A stretch of DNA of 29,491 nt from UBA1715 sp036752345 (lineage in GTDB: Bacteria > Bacteroidota > Bacteroidia > Bacteroidales > UBA1715), in contig DAIOSV010000027.1 of NCBI GenBank assembly GCA_036752345.1, positions 1 through 29,491 on the forward strand, read 5' to 3'. Below the pieces are notes generated by a model, which saw only the letters and a program-made list of their open reading frames with translations, was not told the origin of the DNA and did no database searches. Shown here piece by piece: positions 15,983 to 23,895 of the stretch (the stretch's first letter is position 1; every line of letters starts with the position of its first letter). A program made the translations under genes and the position numbers.

Positions 15983-17625
15983 TTACTTTTTTTATATAAA
16001 TAAAGAGCCTTCTCTCCATCAATAGCAAGCAATTTCATGCTTGACGAATAGTTGAATTCACTATTCTTTGCTGTGAACACAAGGTAGTTTGCGTTATGCA
16101 AGTTTCTCCTTTTGGCAAAGGTATCTATTTGTTGTAAATTATCAATTTTGTAAACACATTTTCTTGAGTAGGCTATTTTGGGAGGGAATCCGAACATTTC
16201 GTAGTCTAATGAAAAAACTACGTCGTTGTATGTCACATGTTCCCGTACAAAACATTCATTCTTGTAGTGGTAGTCTTTCCCAATCTTATAGTAGGCAGGG
16301 GCAGAAACGGCAATGTTTACTACGAGCAGAAAAAGCGCAAGGTAGATAAAGAAAAAAGGCCGTTGTTTATTTTTAACATAAACGGAACTGAAAATTTCTG
16401 AACTAACTGTTTCCTTTTTTATGATTTTGGCAATTTCAAAGGGGAAGGTCATCATGAAAAACGCGATGGGTAATTCCAATTTTACCATAGAAAATTCGTG
16501 TTGCGCAGAGTGAGCTGAAAAGAATAAAATTTGGAATAGACAAGGCAACAATAAAATTGAGTAGAAATCAACAAAGTAGTCTCGTTTGCCTGCTCGTATT
16601 GTTTGTACAACTTTATACAAATAGAAAAATAGGGAAATGAAAAATAAATATCCGGCAAAAAATCCATATCCCCTGGTAATGTGTCGGTAGTATTTAGCAA
16701 GAGGATTTTGTCCCAATTCGTGATAATCGGTGGTTCTAAATTTGAATTTGAAGATAAGGTTTCTAAAATCGGTTACCGATAAAATTTGCAGTAAAAAAGT
16801 CGCTGCAACTATCACTATAGGCAGAGAGAAAACAGCCGCTTTTAAAAAGAATTTTATGCTTCCAAATTTCCCGAAATCTCCTGAAATTACTCGTTGAATG
16901 AAGATAACGAAGATATAGAAAAAGAAAAGCCAGTCGGTGAAAGCTCCTAATGTGTTTACAATAAGTATGGCAACATTGAGGCGTTTCTTTCTCGTATCGG
17001 AATCGCTATTGTTTCGTATAATTTCCAAAAGAATTGAGATGGCGAAGAAAACCAACACTGCTTGGTCGCTAAAATAAACGTTGCAATGATAGTAGTTGGA
17101 AAAATTAAAACTATGGAAAAATAGTATTCCTATACAACCCATAATGAATGCGTTGACCTTGCTTGTGTGTTTTTTGAAAAACAAAAAGAGAATACCAAAT
17201 AGGCACAGAGCAATTATGCTTTTGAGAAATAGTGAATATACTTTCACTATAACAACAAGACTATCTGTAGAGAGCGGGCTCCCTTTAATGAGAGTGCCAA
17301 TTTTTGCAATACAATAAATTGGTATCAAGCAGCCCGAAGGGTACGAAACATATAGTCCCATATCGGGTACGGGACTCTCAATTGATGCTGGCCATTCGTA
17401 CATACGATATCCCAAAGTGCCAGCGCCATTTTCCAACCAATTTTGCACAAATTTTACGGTAGAACCCGTGAGCCATGTATGTGGACTATCAGCGGGAGCT
17501 TTCGCTAAATCGTTTTGGTAAAAAATGAGATTACCTAAAAATATAAGTAAAAAAAGAGACAAGCATATCCGTCGAAAACTTTTCTTGTCATCAAGGTTTA
17601 TTCGTTTGTAAGAGTCTATTCCCAT
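15979..17625 (-). CDS. Second polytopic GT-C-like membrane protein
   Basis: The product from ATG 17625 is 548 residues (MGIDSYKRINLDDKK). The frame stays open to 17778, but that would add 51 residues without membrane character and overlap the lipoprotein gene. An N-terminal helix (about 17-35) leads to an extracytoplasmic loop with APADSPHTW and EWPASIESPVPDMG, then about ten helices and a soluble C-terminal tail. This resembles GT-C enzymes that use lipid-linked sugars, though I cannot name the family. Its stop overlaps the start of the mutase-like gene (ATGA). With the flavoprotein and GtrA it forms a tightly coupled three-gene unit without a GT2 partner of its own. Identification as a membrane protein is certain; glycosyltransferase role is inferred. 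Confidence 0.75.
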   Translation of the reverse strand: MGIDSYKRINLDDKKSFRRICLSLFLLIFLGNLIFYQNDLAKAPADSPHTWLTGSTVKFVQNWLENGAGTLGYRMYEWPASIESPVPDMGLYVSYPSGCLIPIYCIAKIGTLIKGSPLSTDSLVVIVKVYSLFLKSIIALCLFGILFLFFKKHTSKVNAFIMGCIGILFFHSFNFSNYYHCNVYFSDQAVLVFFAISILLEIIRNNSDSDTRKKRLNVAILIVNTLGAFTDWLFFFYIFVIFIQRVISGDFGKFGSIKFFLKAAVFSLPIVIVAATFLLQILSVTDFRNLIFKFKFRTTDYHELGQNPLAKYYRHITRGYGFFAGYLFFISLFFYLYKVVQTIRAGKRDYFVDFYSILLLPCLFQILFFSAHSAQHEFSMVKLELPIAFFMMTFPFEIAKIIKKETVSSEIFSSVYVKNKQRPFFFIYLALFLLVVNIAVSAPAYYKIGKDYHYKNECFVREHVTYNDVVFSLDYEMFGFPPKIAYSRKCVYKIDNLQQIDTFAKRRNLHNANYLVFTAKNSEFNYSSSMKLLAIDGEKALYLYKKSK

Positions 17626-17729
17626 TAAATTTAAAATTTCCCAACAAAATAGTTCTTCCCGTTTGTTAATTGTTCTATTCTCGCAATTAAAAATTTTAGA
17701 CTGTGACAGAATCAGAGTCTTGCAAAAGG

Positions 17730-19013
17730 CTATTTCTTGTCCCAATGTGCTACTGCTTGTGCCGCACTGGATTGGCATGCCGCTGCATTGGTGTCCGTTA
17801 CGTTTTTATAATCGTTTTTATAATAGCTTTCTTCCTTTTCTGTATTTGTAACGGTATGTCGTGAACGATTCCCAACTACACTTATTCCATATATAGGTGC
17901 AATTAAGGATTCGTACACACTACAAGCAGCAATATATTTAGCCACGCCATACGATAAATGTCGGCCGTCGCGAGTGAGTGAATGGACTGTGTTCAACTCT
18001 GTGCCTCTTGCAATTTGGATTGCAGTTCCTGTAGGAATAAGGATATCGATACCATACATTGTTTGCATTTGTTGGGCAGTAGCAACAATGCTTTTCCAGC
18101 CTTCTTCACCTCTCGGCGAATTTTCTGCATAACCCGACCATAACGACCATGTCATATGCCAACACAGACTTACTTGTTTATTGGGGCAGTCGGTTTTGAT
18201 GTAAGAAATGAGATTGTCTAAATATGGAGAAAATGTAGAGAAAGTGGCAGATTGCGTTGACAATTGTTGGAGCGAAATTACATCCCAGTCTTGGCTCAAA
18301 AGTTCTTGTATCGTACCATTGGTGATAGGCATGGTAATATTTCCTGCTTTCCGAATAATAGATTTAGTAGCATCGTTTTTGTAATTATCTTCCCAATTCT
18401 TGAGTGTAGTACTTCCTTGGGTAAGTTTGTATATACAACAGGTATTGAGGTTTATGCCTGATTTTAATACAATGTCGTATAAATAATCTGTGGCATCGTC
18501 GGTGAAGCTGTTTCCTATCATTAGCACACGCAATGTATCAGTGGGTAGCGGATTGTTCTGTATAGGAAAATTACGTCCATAGTCATCGGCAGTGATAGTA
18601 AATGAGTGCTCTTTAGGATAATTTGTTTTGTAATATGCGTATTGAATTTTGTTTTCACTATTGACATATCGAACTTCATACCATGCAGCTATTGAGCCTT
18701 CATCTGTTTTCCCAATAAGTGTTTTCCCACTTTCACATGTTTTTTGTGATATGGAAATACTTTTGTTGTTGCGACCTCTGAGCATATATATTTTGCATGA
18801 ATCATTCTCAAAAAAGACGGGAACTGCTGTACTATCGTAAGCAGTAACACTTATTTGTGTCCATGTAGTACCGGTTCCATTAGTGATTTCAATCTTGATA
18901 TTGTTTTCTTCTTTGCTGCAGGCTGAAAATGAGTTAAGTAGAAGGAACGAGGTGATGCACATTCCGATTCTCTTTGGCTGGAATATTTTATATAGTTGAG
19001 ATGCCTTTTTCAT
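17730..19013 (-). CDS. DUF4886 SGNH-type lipoprotein, probably surface-exposed
   Basis: The protein has 427 residues with a lipoprotein signal ending FSAC, so Cys32 would be lipidated. The next residues, SKEEN, resemble the Lys plus acidic export signal that sends Bacteroidota lipoproteins to the cell surface. After a beta-rich region of about 130 residues comes the DUF4886/SGNH domain: LMIGNSFTDDA (164-174, Ser169 as nucleophile) and DGRHLS (349-354, Asp349/His352 as the other catalytic residues). It probably removes acetyl or other ester groups from a glycan, or hydrolyses a carbohydrate ester. A promoter lies just upstream. The GT-C-like gene starts 104 bases downstream and may be co-transcribed. 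Family assignment is strong; substrate is unknown. Confidence 0.85.
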   Translation of the reverse strand: MKKASQLYKIFQPKRIGMCITSFLLLNSFSACSKEENNIKIEITNGTGTTWTQISVTAYDSTAVPVFFENDSCKIYMLRGRNNKSISISQKTCESGKTLIGKTDEGSIAAWYEVRYVNSENKIQYAYYKTNYPKEHSFTITADDYGRNFPIQNNPLPTDTLRVLMIGNSFTDDATDYLYDIVLKSGINLNTCCIYKLTQGSTTLKNWEDNYKNDATKSIIRKAGNITMPITNGTIQELLSQDWDVISLQQLSTQSATFSTFSPYLDNLISYIKTDCPNKQVSLCWHMTWSLWSGYAENSPRGEEGWKSIVATAQQMQTMYGIDILIPTGTAIQIARGTELNTVHSLTRDGRHLSYGVAKYIAACSVYESLIAPIYGISVVGNRSRHTVTNTEKEESYYKNDYKNVTDTNAAACQSSAAQAVAHWDKK

Positions 19014-19033
19014 ATGAGGTAATTAATAACATG

Positions 19034-19061
19034 CAAATGTAGTAAAAATCATTATTGACAA
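19034..19061 (-). promoter_or_regulatory. Promoter for the DUF4886 lipoprotein unit
   Basis: On the minus strand, TTG (19059-19061), 17 bases and TACATTTG (19034-19041) fit the Bacteroidota pattern, 20 bases before the ATG at 19013. It is squeezed into the 53 bases after the feoAB stop codon, separating the two units. Confidence 0.55.
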
Positions 19062-19066
19062 TATTT

Positions 19067-21475
19067 TTATAAAATAAAATTACAAACTCTATATGTTATA
19101 AAAGCTAATGCCCATGCTATTGCGGTGTTATACACTATTGTGAAAAATACCCATTTGATTTTCTTTGATTCGCTATATATAGCACTGAGTGTTGCTAGGC
19201 AAGGAAAGCAGAGCAACATAAATACCATCATGGCCATAGCAGATGCCGGTGGAAAAGTGGAATCTGCTGCCAAAGCTTCACTCAAGGTGTTCGCGTCGTC
19301 TTCGCCATATAGCACGCCTAATGTGCTCACGGTTATTTCCTTTGCCGGTAGGCTTGCCACCGCAGCTATACTTGCTTTCCAGTTCAACCCGATAGGTCTC
19401 ATTACAGGTTCTATAAATTTGCCAAAACTACCTAGATACGACTGTTCGCAATCGGTTTTTTCAGCAGTGGCGTTTCTCATCTCTATTTTCCCGCTTTCGT
19501 TCGTGGTTTCAACCATTGGACGTGGGAAATAGGTGAGGAGCCATATCACAATAGTTGCTCCCAAAATAACCGTTCCAATTTTCTTGATATATTGAATGCA
19601 TTTGTCCCACATGTGTTTGAGAACAGCAAAAACTGTCGGCATACGATATGGCGGAAGTTCCATAACAAATGGCGTTTCGTCTTCTCCAAATTTTGTGAGT
19701 CGAAGGATTTTGGCACTTGCGGCAGCGACCAAAACGCCTAAGAGGTATAGCCCAATCATAACCGTGGCGGCATTGTCAGGGAAAAACGTTCCGGCAAGTA
19801 AAACATATATTGGCAACCGTGCGCTACACGACATGAAGGGAATTACCAACATGGTAATAAGTCGGCTGCTTCGGCTTTCAATGGTGCGCGTTGCCATAAT
19901 GGCCGGTGCGTTGCAACCAAAGCCCATAAGCATTGGAATAAATGATTTGCCGTGAAGCCCCATTTTGTGCATTATGCTGTCCATAATGAAAGCGGCGCGC
20001 GACATGTAGCCGGAGTCTTCCATCAATGAGATGCATAAGAACAGCAATAGTATGTTTGGAAGAAAAGAACATACTGCACCAATACCGGCAAGCATGCCAT
20101 CAACCAACAAGGAGCGAAAGGCATTGTTAGGCAAAAGATTGTTAAGCCAATCGCTGAGAGCCGTAAACCCTGCATCAATCCAGCCTTGCGGATATGCGCC
20201 AATTTTGAAGGTGACAAAAAACATTAGCCACATAACCAAGATAAATAGCGGAAATCCAAGCCATTTATTGGCTACGAGCATATCAATTTTGCGTGTTTTG
20301 CTATAAATGTCTTTTCCTCCAACAACAAACGTCTCGTGAAGTGCGCCCGAAATGAATCCATACTTTTCATCGCTGATAGACATCTCCACATCTTTGTGGA
20401 GGTGTTTTTGTATCAATTCGGCGGAAGCCTTCGCTTTTTGTTCCCATTTCGGGAAGTCTGCGCAGTCCTGTAAAGCTTTCAAAGCTTCGCTATCGTGTTC
20501 TATTGTTTTGATAGCCCAGTAACGTGCAGGAAATTGTTGCGGTAAATCGTCGGCTTTGCGCATTATTTCGCTCAACGCTGTGATTTCGGGCTCCATCACG
20601 CTTCCGTAATTTATGTGCACGTGGCGTGCTATCTTATTTCTTCCCTCAAACAATTCTATCACGGTGTCGAGAAGCTTGTCAAGGCCTTGTCCGTTTTTCG
20701 CAATAGTTGGCACCATAGGAATACCCATCATGGAACCTAAATTCTCATAGTCCAGCGTAGCGCCACTTGCCACAAATTCGTCGTACATGTTGAGTGCCAC
20801 CACCACACGTTGGTTCAAGTCAATGAGTTCGGTGGTGAGGTAGAGATTTCGTTCAAGATTTGAAGCCACAACCGCATTAACAATCACATCGGGCATGTTT
20901 TTTTGCAAATGCTGACGAACATACACTTCTTCGGGCGAATATGCCGAAAGCGAATATGTGCCGGGCAGGTCGGTCACGTTAAAGTGGTATCCGCAGTAGT
21001 TGAAATGCCCGGTTTTAATGTCAACCGTTACGCCGCTATAGTTGCCCACGTGTTCGTTCCCGCCAGAAAGTGCATTGAATAGCGAGGTTTTTCCACTATT
21101 GGGATTTCCCACAAATGCTATGTTGATAATATTTCGTTGGGTAGTCTTGTGCAAATTAGTAAAGCACCCAGACTGACAGCTATCGCATTTTCCGCAGGCA
21201 TAATAGTAGGGTGCATGGTCATCTTCAGCCGAAAGTTTCGCATCGGCTTCCGCTTCGGAGAGTACTTCTATAAGGTTCGCTTCGCTTCGTCGGAGCGATA
21301 CGTCGTACCCCATTATTTTATATTTAATGGGATCGTTCATGGGTGCGTTGATGACGGAGGTAACTTTTTGCCCGCGCACAAATCCCATTTCCATAATGCG
21401 TTTGCGAAATCCTCCGTGTCCTGAAACTCTTACGATTACGGCTGTTTCGCCATTCTGTAACTCAGATAAATTCAT
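19067..21475 (-). CDS. feoB: Fused FeoA-FeoB ferrous iron transporter
   Basis: This inner-membrane Fe(II) importer has 802 residues from ATG 21475 (MNLSELQNGE). Residues 1-75 are an SH3-like FeoA domain; a linker holds the cysteine cluster CGKCDSCQSGC (94-104); then comes the FeoB G-domain with P-loop GNPNSGKTS (123-131), DLPG (169-172) and NMYD (229-232), followed by the membrane core with gate motifs and a C-terminal helical region. The FeoA-FeoB fusion is known in Bacteroidota. The open frame reaches a TTG at 21526, but a promoter at 21498-21526 overlaps it, and GGGG lies 7 bases before ATG 21475, so the shorter start is preferred. It diverges from ccsBA. Iron-dependent control is expected; I see no convincing Fur box. 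Confidence 0.96.
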   Translation of the reverse strand: MNLSELQNGETAVIVRVSGHGGFRKRIMEMGFVRGQKVTSVINAPMNDPIKYKIMGYDVSLRRSEANLIEVLSEAEADAKLSAEDDHAPYYYACGKCDSCQSGCFTNLHKTTQRNIINIAFVGNPNSGKTSLFNALSGGNEHVGNYSGVTVDIKTGHFNYCGYHFNVTDLPGTYSLSAYSPEEVYVRQHLQKNMPDVIVNAVVASNLERNLYLTTELIDLNQRVVVALNMYDEFVASGATLDYENLGSMMGIPMVPTIAKNGQGLDKLLDTVIELFEGRNKIARHVHINYGSVMEPEITALSEIMRKADDLPQQFPARYWAIKTIEHDSEALKALQDCADFPKWEQKAKASAELIQKHLHKDVEMSISDEKYGFISGALHETFVVGGKDIYSKTRKIDMLVANKWLGFPLFILVMWLMFFVTFKIGAYPQGWIDAGFTALSDWLNNLLPNNAFRSLLVDGMLAGIGAVCSFLPNILLLFLCISLMEDSGYMSRAAFIMDSIMHKMGLHGKSFIPMLMGFGCNAPAIMATRTIESRSSRLITMLVIPFMSCSARLPIYVLLAGTFFPDNAATVMIGLYLLGVLVAAASAKILRLTKFGEDETPFVMELPPYRMPTVFAVLKHMWDKCIQYIKKIGTVILGATIVIWLLTYFPRPMVETTNESGKIEMRNATAEKTDCEQSYLGSFGKFIEPVMRPIGLNWKASIAAVASLPAKEITVSTLGVLYGEDDANTLSEALAADSTFPPASAMAMMVFMLLCFPCLATLSAIYSESKKIKWVFFTIVYNTAIAWALAFITYRVCNFIL

Positions 21476-21497
21476 TAGTGCCCCTTTCTTATCATTA

Positions 21498-21526
21498 CAA
21501 AAGTATTCTATTTTCAATTTTAGCAA
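21498..21526 (-). promoter_or_regulatory. Promoter for feoAB
   Basis: On the minus strand, TTG (21524-21526), 18 bases and TACTTTTG (21498-21505) match the Bacteroidota promoter. The predicted transcript start near 21491 rules out the upstream TTG codon at 21526 and supports ATG 21475. Confidence 0.6.
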
Positions 21527-21569
21527 TCATTAAATGGAGGTATTAAGAAAATTTTTCTACGTAAGTATG

Positions 21570-21579
21570 TTTCGCGAAA
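21570..21579. promoter_or_regulatory. Palindrome TTTCGCGAAA between feoAB and ccsBA
   Basis: A perfect 10-base palindrome with a GC core in an AT-rich divergent intergenic region. It lies 44 bases from the feoAB -33 element and 34 bases from the ccsBA -7 box, so it could be an operator shared by both. No known regulator is assigned. Confidence 0.3.
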
Positions 21580-21612
21580 TATTTCTCACGATTAGTTATT
21601 CATAGAAAATTC

Positions 21613-21620
21613 TACCTTTG
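21613..21620 (+). promoter_or_regulatory. -7 box for ccsBA, giving a near-leaderless transcript
   Basis: TACCTTTG matches TAnnTTTG and ends only 7 bases before ATG 21628, so the transcript start would fall within a few bases of the start codon. No TTG partner is visible. Confidence 0.45.
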
Positions 21621-21627
21621 TTTCATA

Positions 21628-23037
21628 ATGAAGAAAATTCTTGTCATACTTTATTGCTTGATTACCATAGTGTTGATGGTCGCAACGTTCTTTGAATCTC
21701 TCTATGGTACGCCCATGGTAAAAGAATATGTGTATGGTTCATCGTGGTTTTTTGCTCTGTGGGCAGTGCTTGGTTTGTGGGGCATGGTGTATGTGTTCCA
21801 ACGGCATTTGTGGGAACGACCGGCAGCGCTTATGTTGCATACGGCATTTATCGTAATTTTATTGGGCGCAGGTGTTACTTGGATTTTTGGAGAAAAAGGA
21901 GTGCTGCATGTGCGTCAAGGAGAAGTACAAAATACCTTTTTTCGTACAAACGACAGCACTATTCAGCCTTTGCCGTTTTCGTTGCAGTTACAGAAATTCT
22001 CTGTCTCGTACTATCCGGGAACTAATTCACCTGCAGACTATAAGAGTCATGTGCTTGTGACCGATAGTCATACCGCAATGAGCCGCACTATTTCAATGAA
22101 TAATATTCTTAAAGTACAAGGCTATCGGCTCTATCAAACCTCATTTGACCAAGACGGACACGGCTCAATTCTCTCTCTCAACTACGACCCAGTGGGTGTA
22201 GGAGTATCATATGCCGGCTATGCCTTGCTGGTGCTGGCTATGTTGTTTCTGTTGATTTCCAAAAAATGTGGTTTTAGAAAATTACTGAAACGTCCCAATA
22301 CATCAGAGCAAACAAATATGGCAAAATATGGAGAACGAATATTTTCAATCGTGTTGGTGCTTTTGTTTGTGAGTCAGACTGTTGGTATTGCTTTCTATGG
22401 CTATGAATGTGGCAGAATTCCGTTGAGCAATATGTATGAAACCATGTTATTCCTTTCGTGGTGTATTGCTCTGATTGCCTTATTGTTGCAAAAGAAATTC
22501 AAAATTGTTGTGCCGTTCGGCTTTTTGCTTGCCGTTTTTACTTTGCTAGTTGCTTGGTTTGGATTGCGAGACTTACAAATTACGCCACTCATGCCGGTAT
22601 TGCGTTCCCCAATTTTGAGTATACACGTTTCGTGTGTCATACTGTCGTATGCGCTTTTGGCGTTTACCGCCATTAACGGATTGTTGGCAATTGCACTTCA
22701 TCTGAAAGACAAAAGTGCGTATGCGTCGTCAATAAGTTCGCTCACCATTTTGAGCAAGGCAATGTTGTATCCCGCCACATTTTTGTTGGGAATAGGCATT
22801 TTTCTTGGAGCAGTGTGGGCAAATATCTCTTGGGGCGGCTATTGGTCATGGGACCCAAAAGAAACTTGGGCGTTGATTACCTTTCTGCTCTATGCCGGAG
22901 CGTTCCACAGCGAGTCAGTTACTCGGTTCAATAAACCAATGTTCTTCCATTTCTATATGATTGCCGCTTTGGCCACCGTACTGATGACGTATTTCGGCGT
23001 GAATCTATTCCTTGGCGGACTGCACGCGTATAAATAG
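21628..23037 (+). CDS. ccsBA: Fused ResB/CcsB-CcsA cytochrome c maturation protein (system II)
   Basis: It should deliver heme across the membrane and attach it to CxxCH motifs of c-type cytochromes. The first ~215 residues form a short ResB-like half (three helices, a periplasmic stretch at about 85-190, one more helix, His71 in a helix). The second half is CcsA-like, with the tryptophan-rich heme site WGGYWSWDPKETWAL (402-416) flanked by the candidate heme-ligand histidines His333 (SIHVSC) and His427 (GAFHSE). At 469 residues it is much shorter than the roughly 900-residue CcsBA of epsilonproteobacteria, mostly through a reduced ResB periplasmic domain. It diverges from feoAB, so iron import and heme-protein assembly share a regulatory region. 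No cytochrome gene is in the window. Confidence 0.92.
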   Translation: MKKILVILYCLITIVLMVATFFESLYGTPMVKEYVYGSSWFFALWAVLGLWGMVYVFQRHLWERPAALMLHTAFIVILLGAGVTWIFGEKGVLHVRQGEVQNTFFRTNDSTIQPLPFSLQLQKFSVSYYPGTNSPADYKSHVLVTDSHTAMSRTISMNNILKVQGYRLYQTSFDQDGHGSILSLNYDPVGVGVSYAGYALLVLAMLFLLISKKCGFRKLLKRPNTSEQTNMAKYGERIFSIVLVLLFVSQTVGIAFYGYECGRIPLSNMYETMLFLSWCIALIALLLQKKFKIVVPFGFLLAVFTLLVAWFGLRDLQITPLMPVLRSPILSIHVSCVILSYALLAFTAINGLLAIALHLKDKSAYASSISSLTILSKAMLYPATFLLGIGIFLGAVWANISWGGYWSWDPKETWALITFLLYAGAFHSESVTRFNKPMFFHFYMIAALATVLMTYFGVNLFLGGLHAYK

Positions 23038-23070
23038 TCACGGTTTTAGTGAAAACTCATACTTCTATTC

Positions 23071-23802
23071 TTATTTTAGTGCTATAAACGAACACATTCG
23101 TCCGGTTTGCCCGTCTCTTCGGTACGAAAAGAATTGTTCGGGATTTGCGTAGGTGTCAAGTTTCGCATTGTGAATGGTGCCCACACCTTCCGTTTCTAGT
23201 ATTTCTTCCACACAACCGTTGAGGTCGAGGTGCAACGAGCCGTTTTGCATGGCAAGGAATTCTTTAGGGAAATAGTATAGAAATTCGTCTCCTACTTCGT
23301 AGTTTTCTTGTGCTATCATGGGGCCAATGTAGGCCGTGAGTTCTGACGGATCAACAAACTTTGAAAGTTGCGCCAGCATATTTTGAATAATGCCATCGCG
23401 AGTGCCTCGCCAGCCACAATGGAGCGCGGCAACAAGTGAGAAATGTTTGTCGTGAAACAAAACCGAACCGCAGTCAGCAATAGAAATAGAGAGAATAACT
23501 CCTTTTTCGGTGGTAAAAAATCCATCGGCTTCGGTATCGTTTACAAACGAAGAATCAACACGCACAATGTCGGCAGAGTGAATTTGTCGCAAATTGGCAA
23601 CCGTACATTGTGGGGCAAGTGCATTAAAAAACGTAGCGCGGTTTTGTAGTACAAGTGCATGATTGTCAGCAGAATGTAATCCGGTATTCATGCTTGCATA
23701 CACTCCGGTGCTTGCGCCGCCGTTGCGGGTAGAAAATCCCGCAATGCATTGTTCGTTGTTTACCCATGAATAGTGAGCTATAGGTTGTTCTAAATAAGTC
23801 AT
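23071..23802 (-). CDS. pgeF: PgeF/YfiH laccase-domain protein
   Basis: This 243-residue protein belongs to the DUF152/multicopper-polyphenol-oxidase family, whose members are purine nucleoside phosphorylases/deaminases or act in peptidoglycan editing by removing wrongly incorporated residues from UDP-MurNAc peptides. The metal-site residues are visible: RQIHSAD with His75, SIADCGSVLF with Cys111, and LHCGWRGT with His128; FSTRNGG (23-29), IGPMIAQ and CSFIAL at the end are also typical. The usual ADCVPVL is ADCGSVL here, a small deviation. It converges on ccsBA (33-base gap, no terminator) and diverges from gmhA. The location is cytosolic. Confidence 0.93.
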   Translation of the reverse strand: MTYLEQPIAHYSWVNNEQCIAGFSTRNGGASTGVYASMNTGLHSADNHALVLQNRATFFNALAPQCTVANLRQIHSADIVRVDSSFVNDTEADGFFTTEKGVILSISIADCGSVLFHDKHFSLVAALHCGWRGTRDGIIQNMLAQLSKFVDPSELTAYIGPMIAQENYEVGDEFLYYFPKEFLAMQNGSLHLDLNGCVEEILETEGVGTIHNAKLDTYANPEQFFSYRRDGQTGRMCSFIALK

Positions 23803-23819
23803 TGTCTAAATTTTCAAAT

Positions 23820-23827
23820 CAAATATA
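23820..23827 (-). promoter_or_regulatory. -7 box for pgeF
   Basis: The minus strand reads TATATTTG, 17 bases before ATG 23802, identical to the lysC box. No TTG at usual spacing. Confidence 0.45.
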
Positions 23828-23849
23828 GAGATTTCAGCGAACGAGTATC

Positions 23850-23877
23850 TTGATTTTTGGAAAACTTAATAACTTTG
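23850..23877 (+). promoter_or_regulatory. Promoter for gmhA-siaC
   Basis: TTG (23850-23852), 17 bases and TAACTTTG (23870-23877) fit the Bacteroidota pattern, 18 bases before ATG 23896. It overlaps the upstream TTG codon at 23857 of the open frame and so fixes the start at 23896. Confidence 0.6.
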
Positions 23878-23895
23878 TGTACAAATGTGATAAGA

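Noticed and set aside
17626..17778. 51-residue N-terminal extension of the second GT-C-like protein
   Set aside because: It would overlap the lipoprotein gene, is Cys/Ser-rich without membrane character, and the ATG at 17625 sits at a typical distance before the first helix.
4164..19013. Prophage-borne Gtr serotype-conversion island
   Set aside because: No integrase, att repeats, tRNA junction or phage genes were found; the block is flanked by housekeeping genes without visible direct repeats.
19125..19532. 135-codon plus-strand open frame inside feoB
   Set aside because: It is antisense to the conserved FeoB core, with no promoter or ribosome site.
21480..21610. Fur box controlling feoAB
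   Set aside because: AT-rich near-matches exist (TAATGATAA on the minus strand), but no two-sided 7-1-7 or 19-base match could be made.
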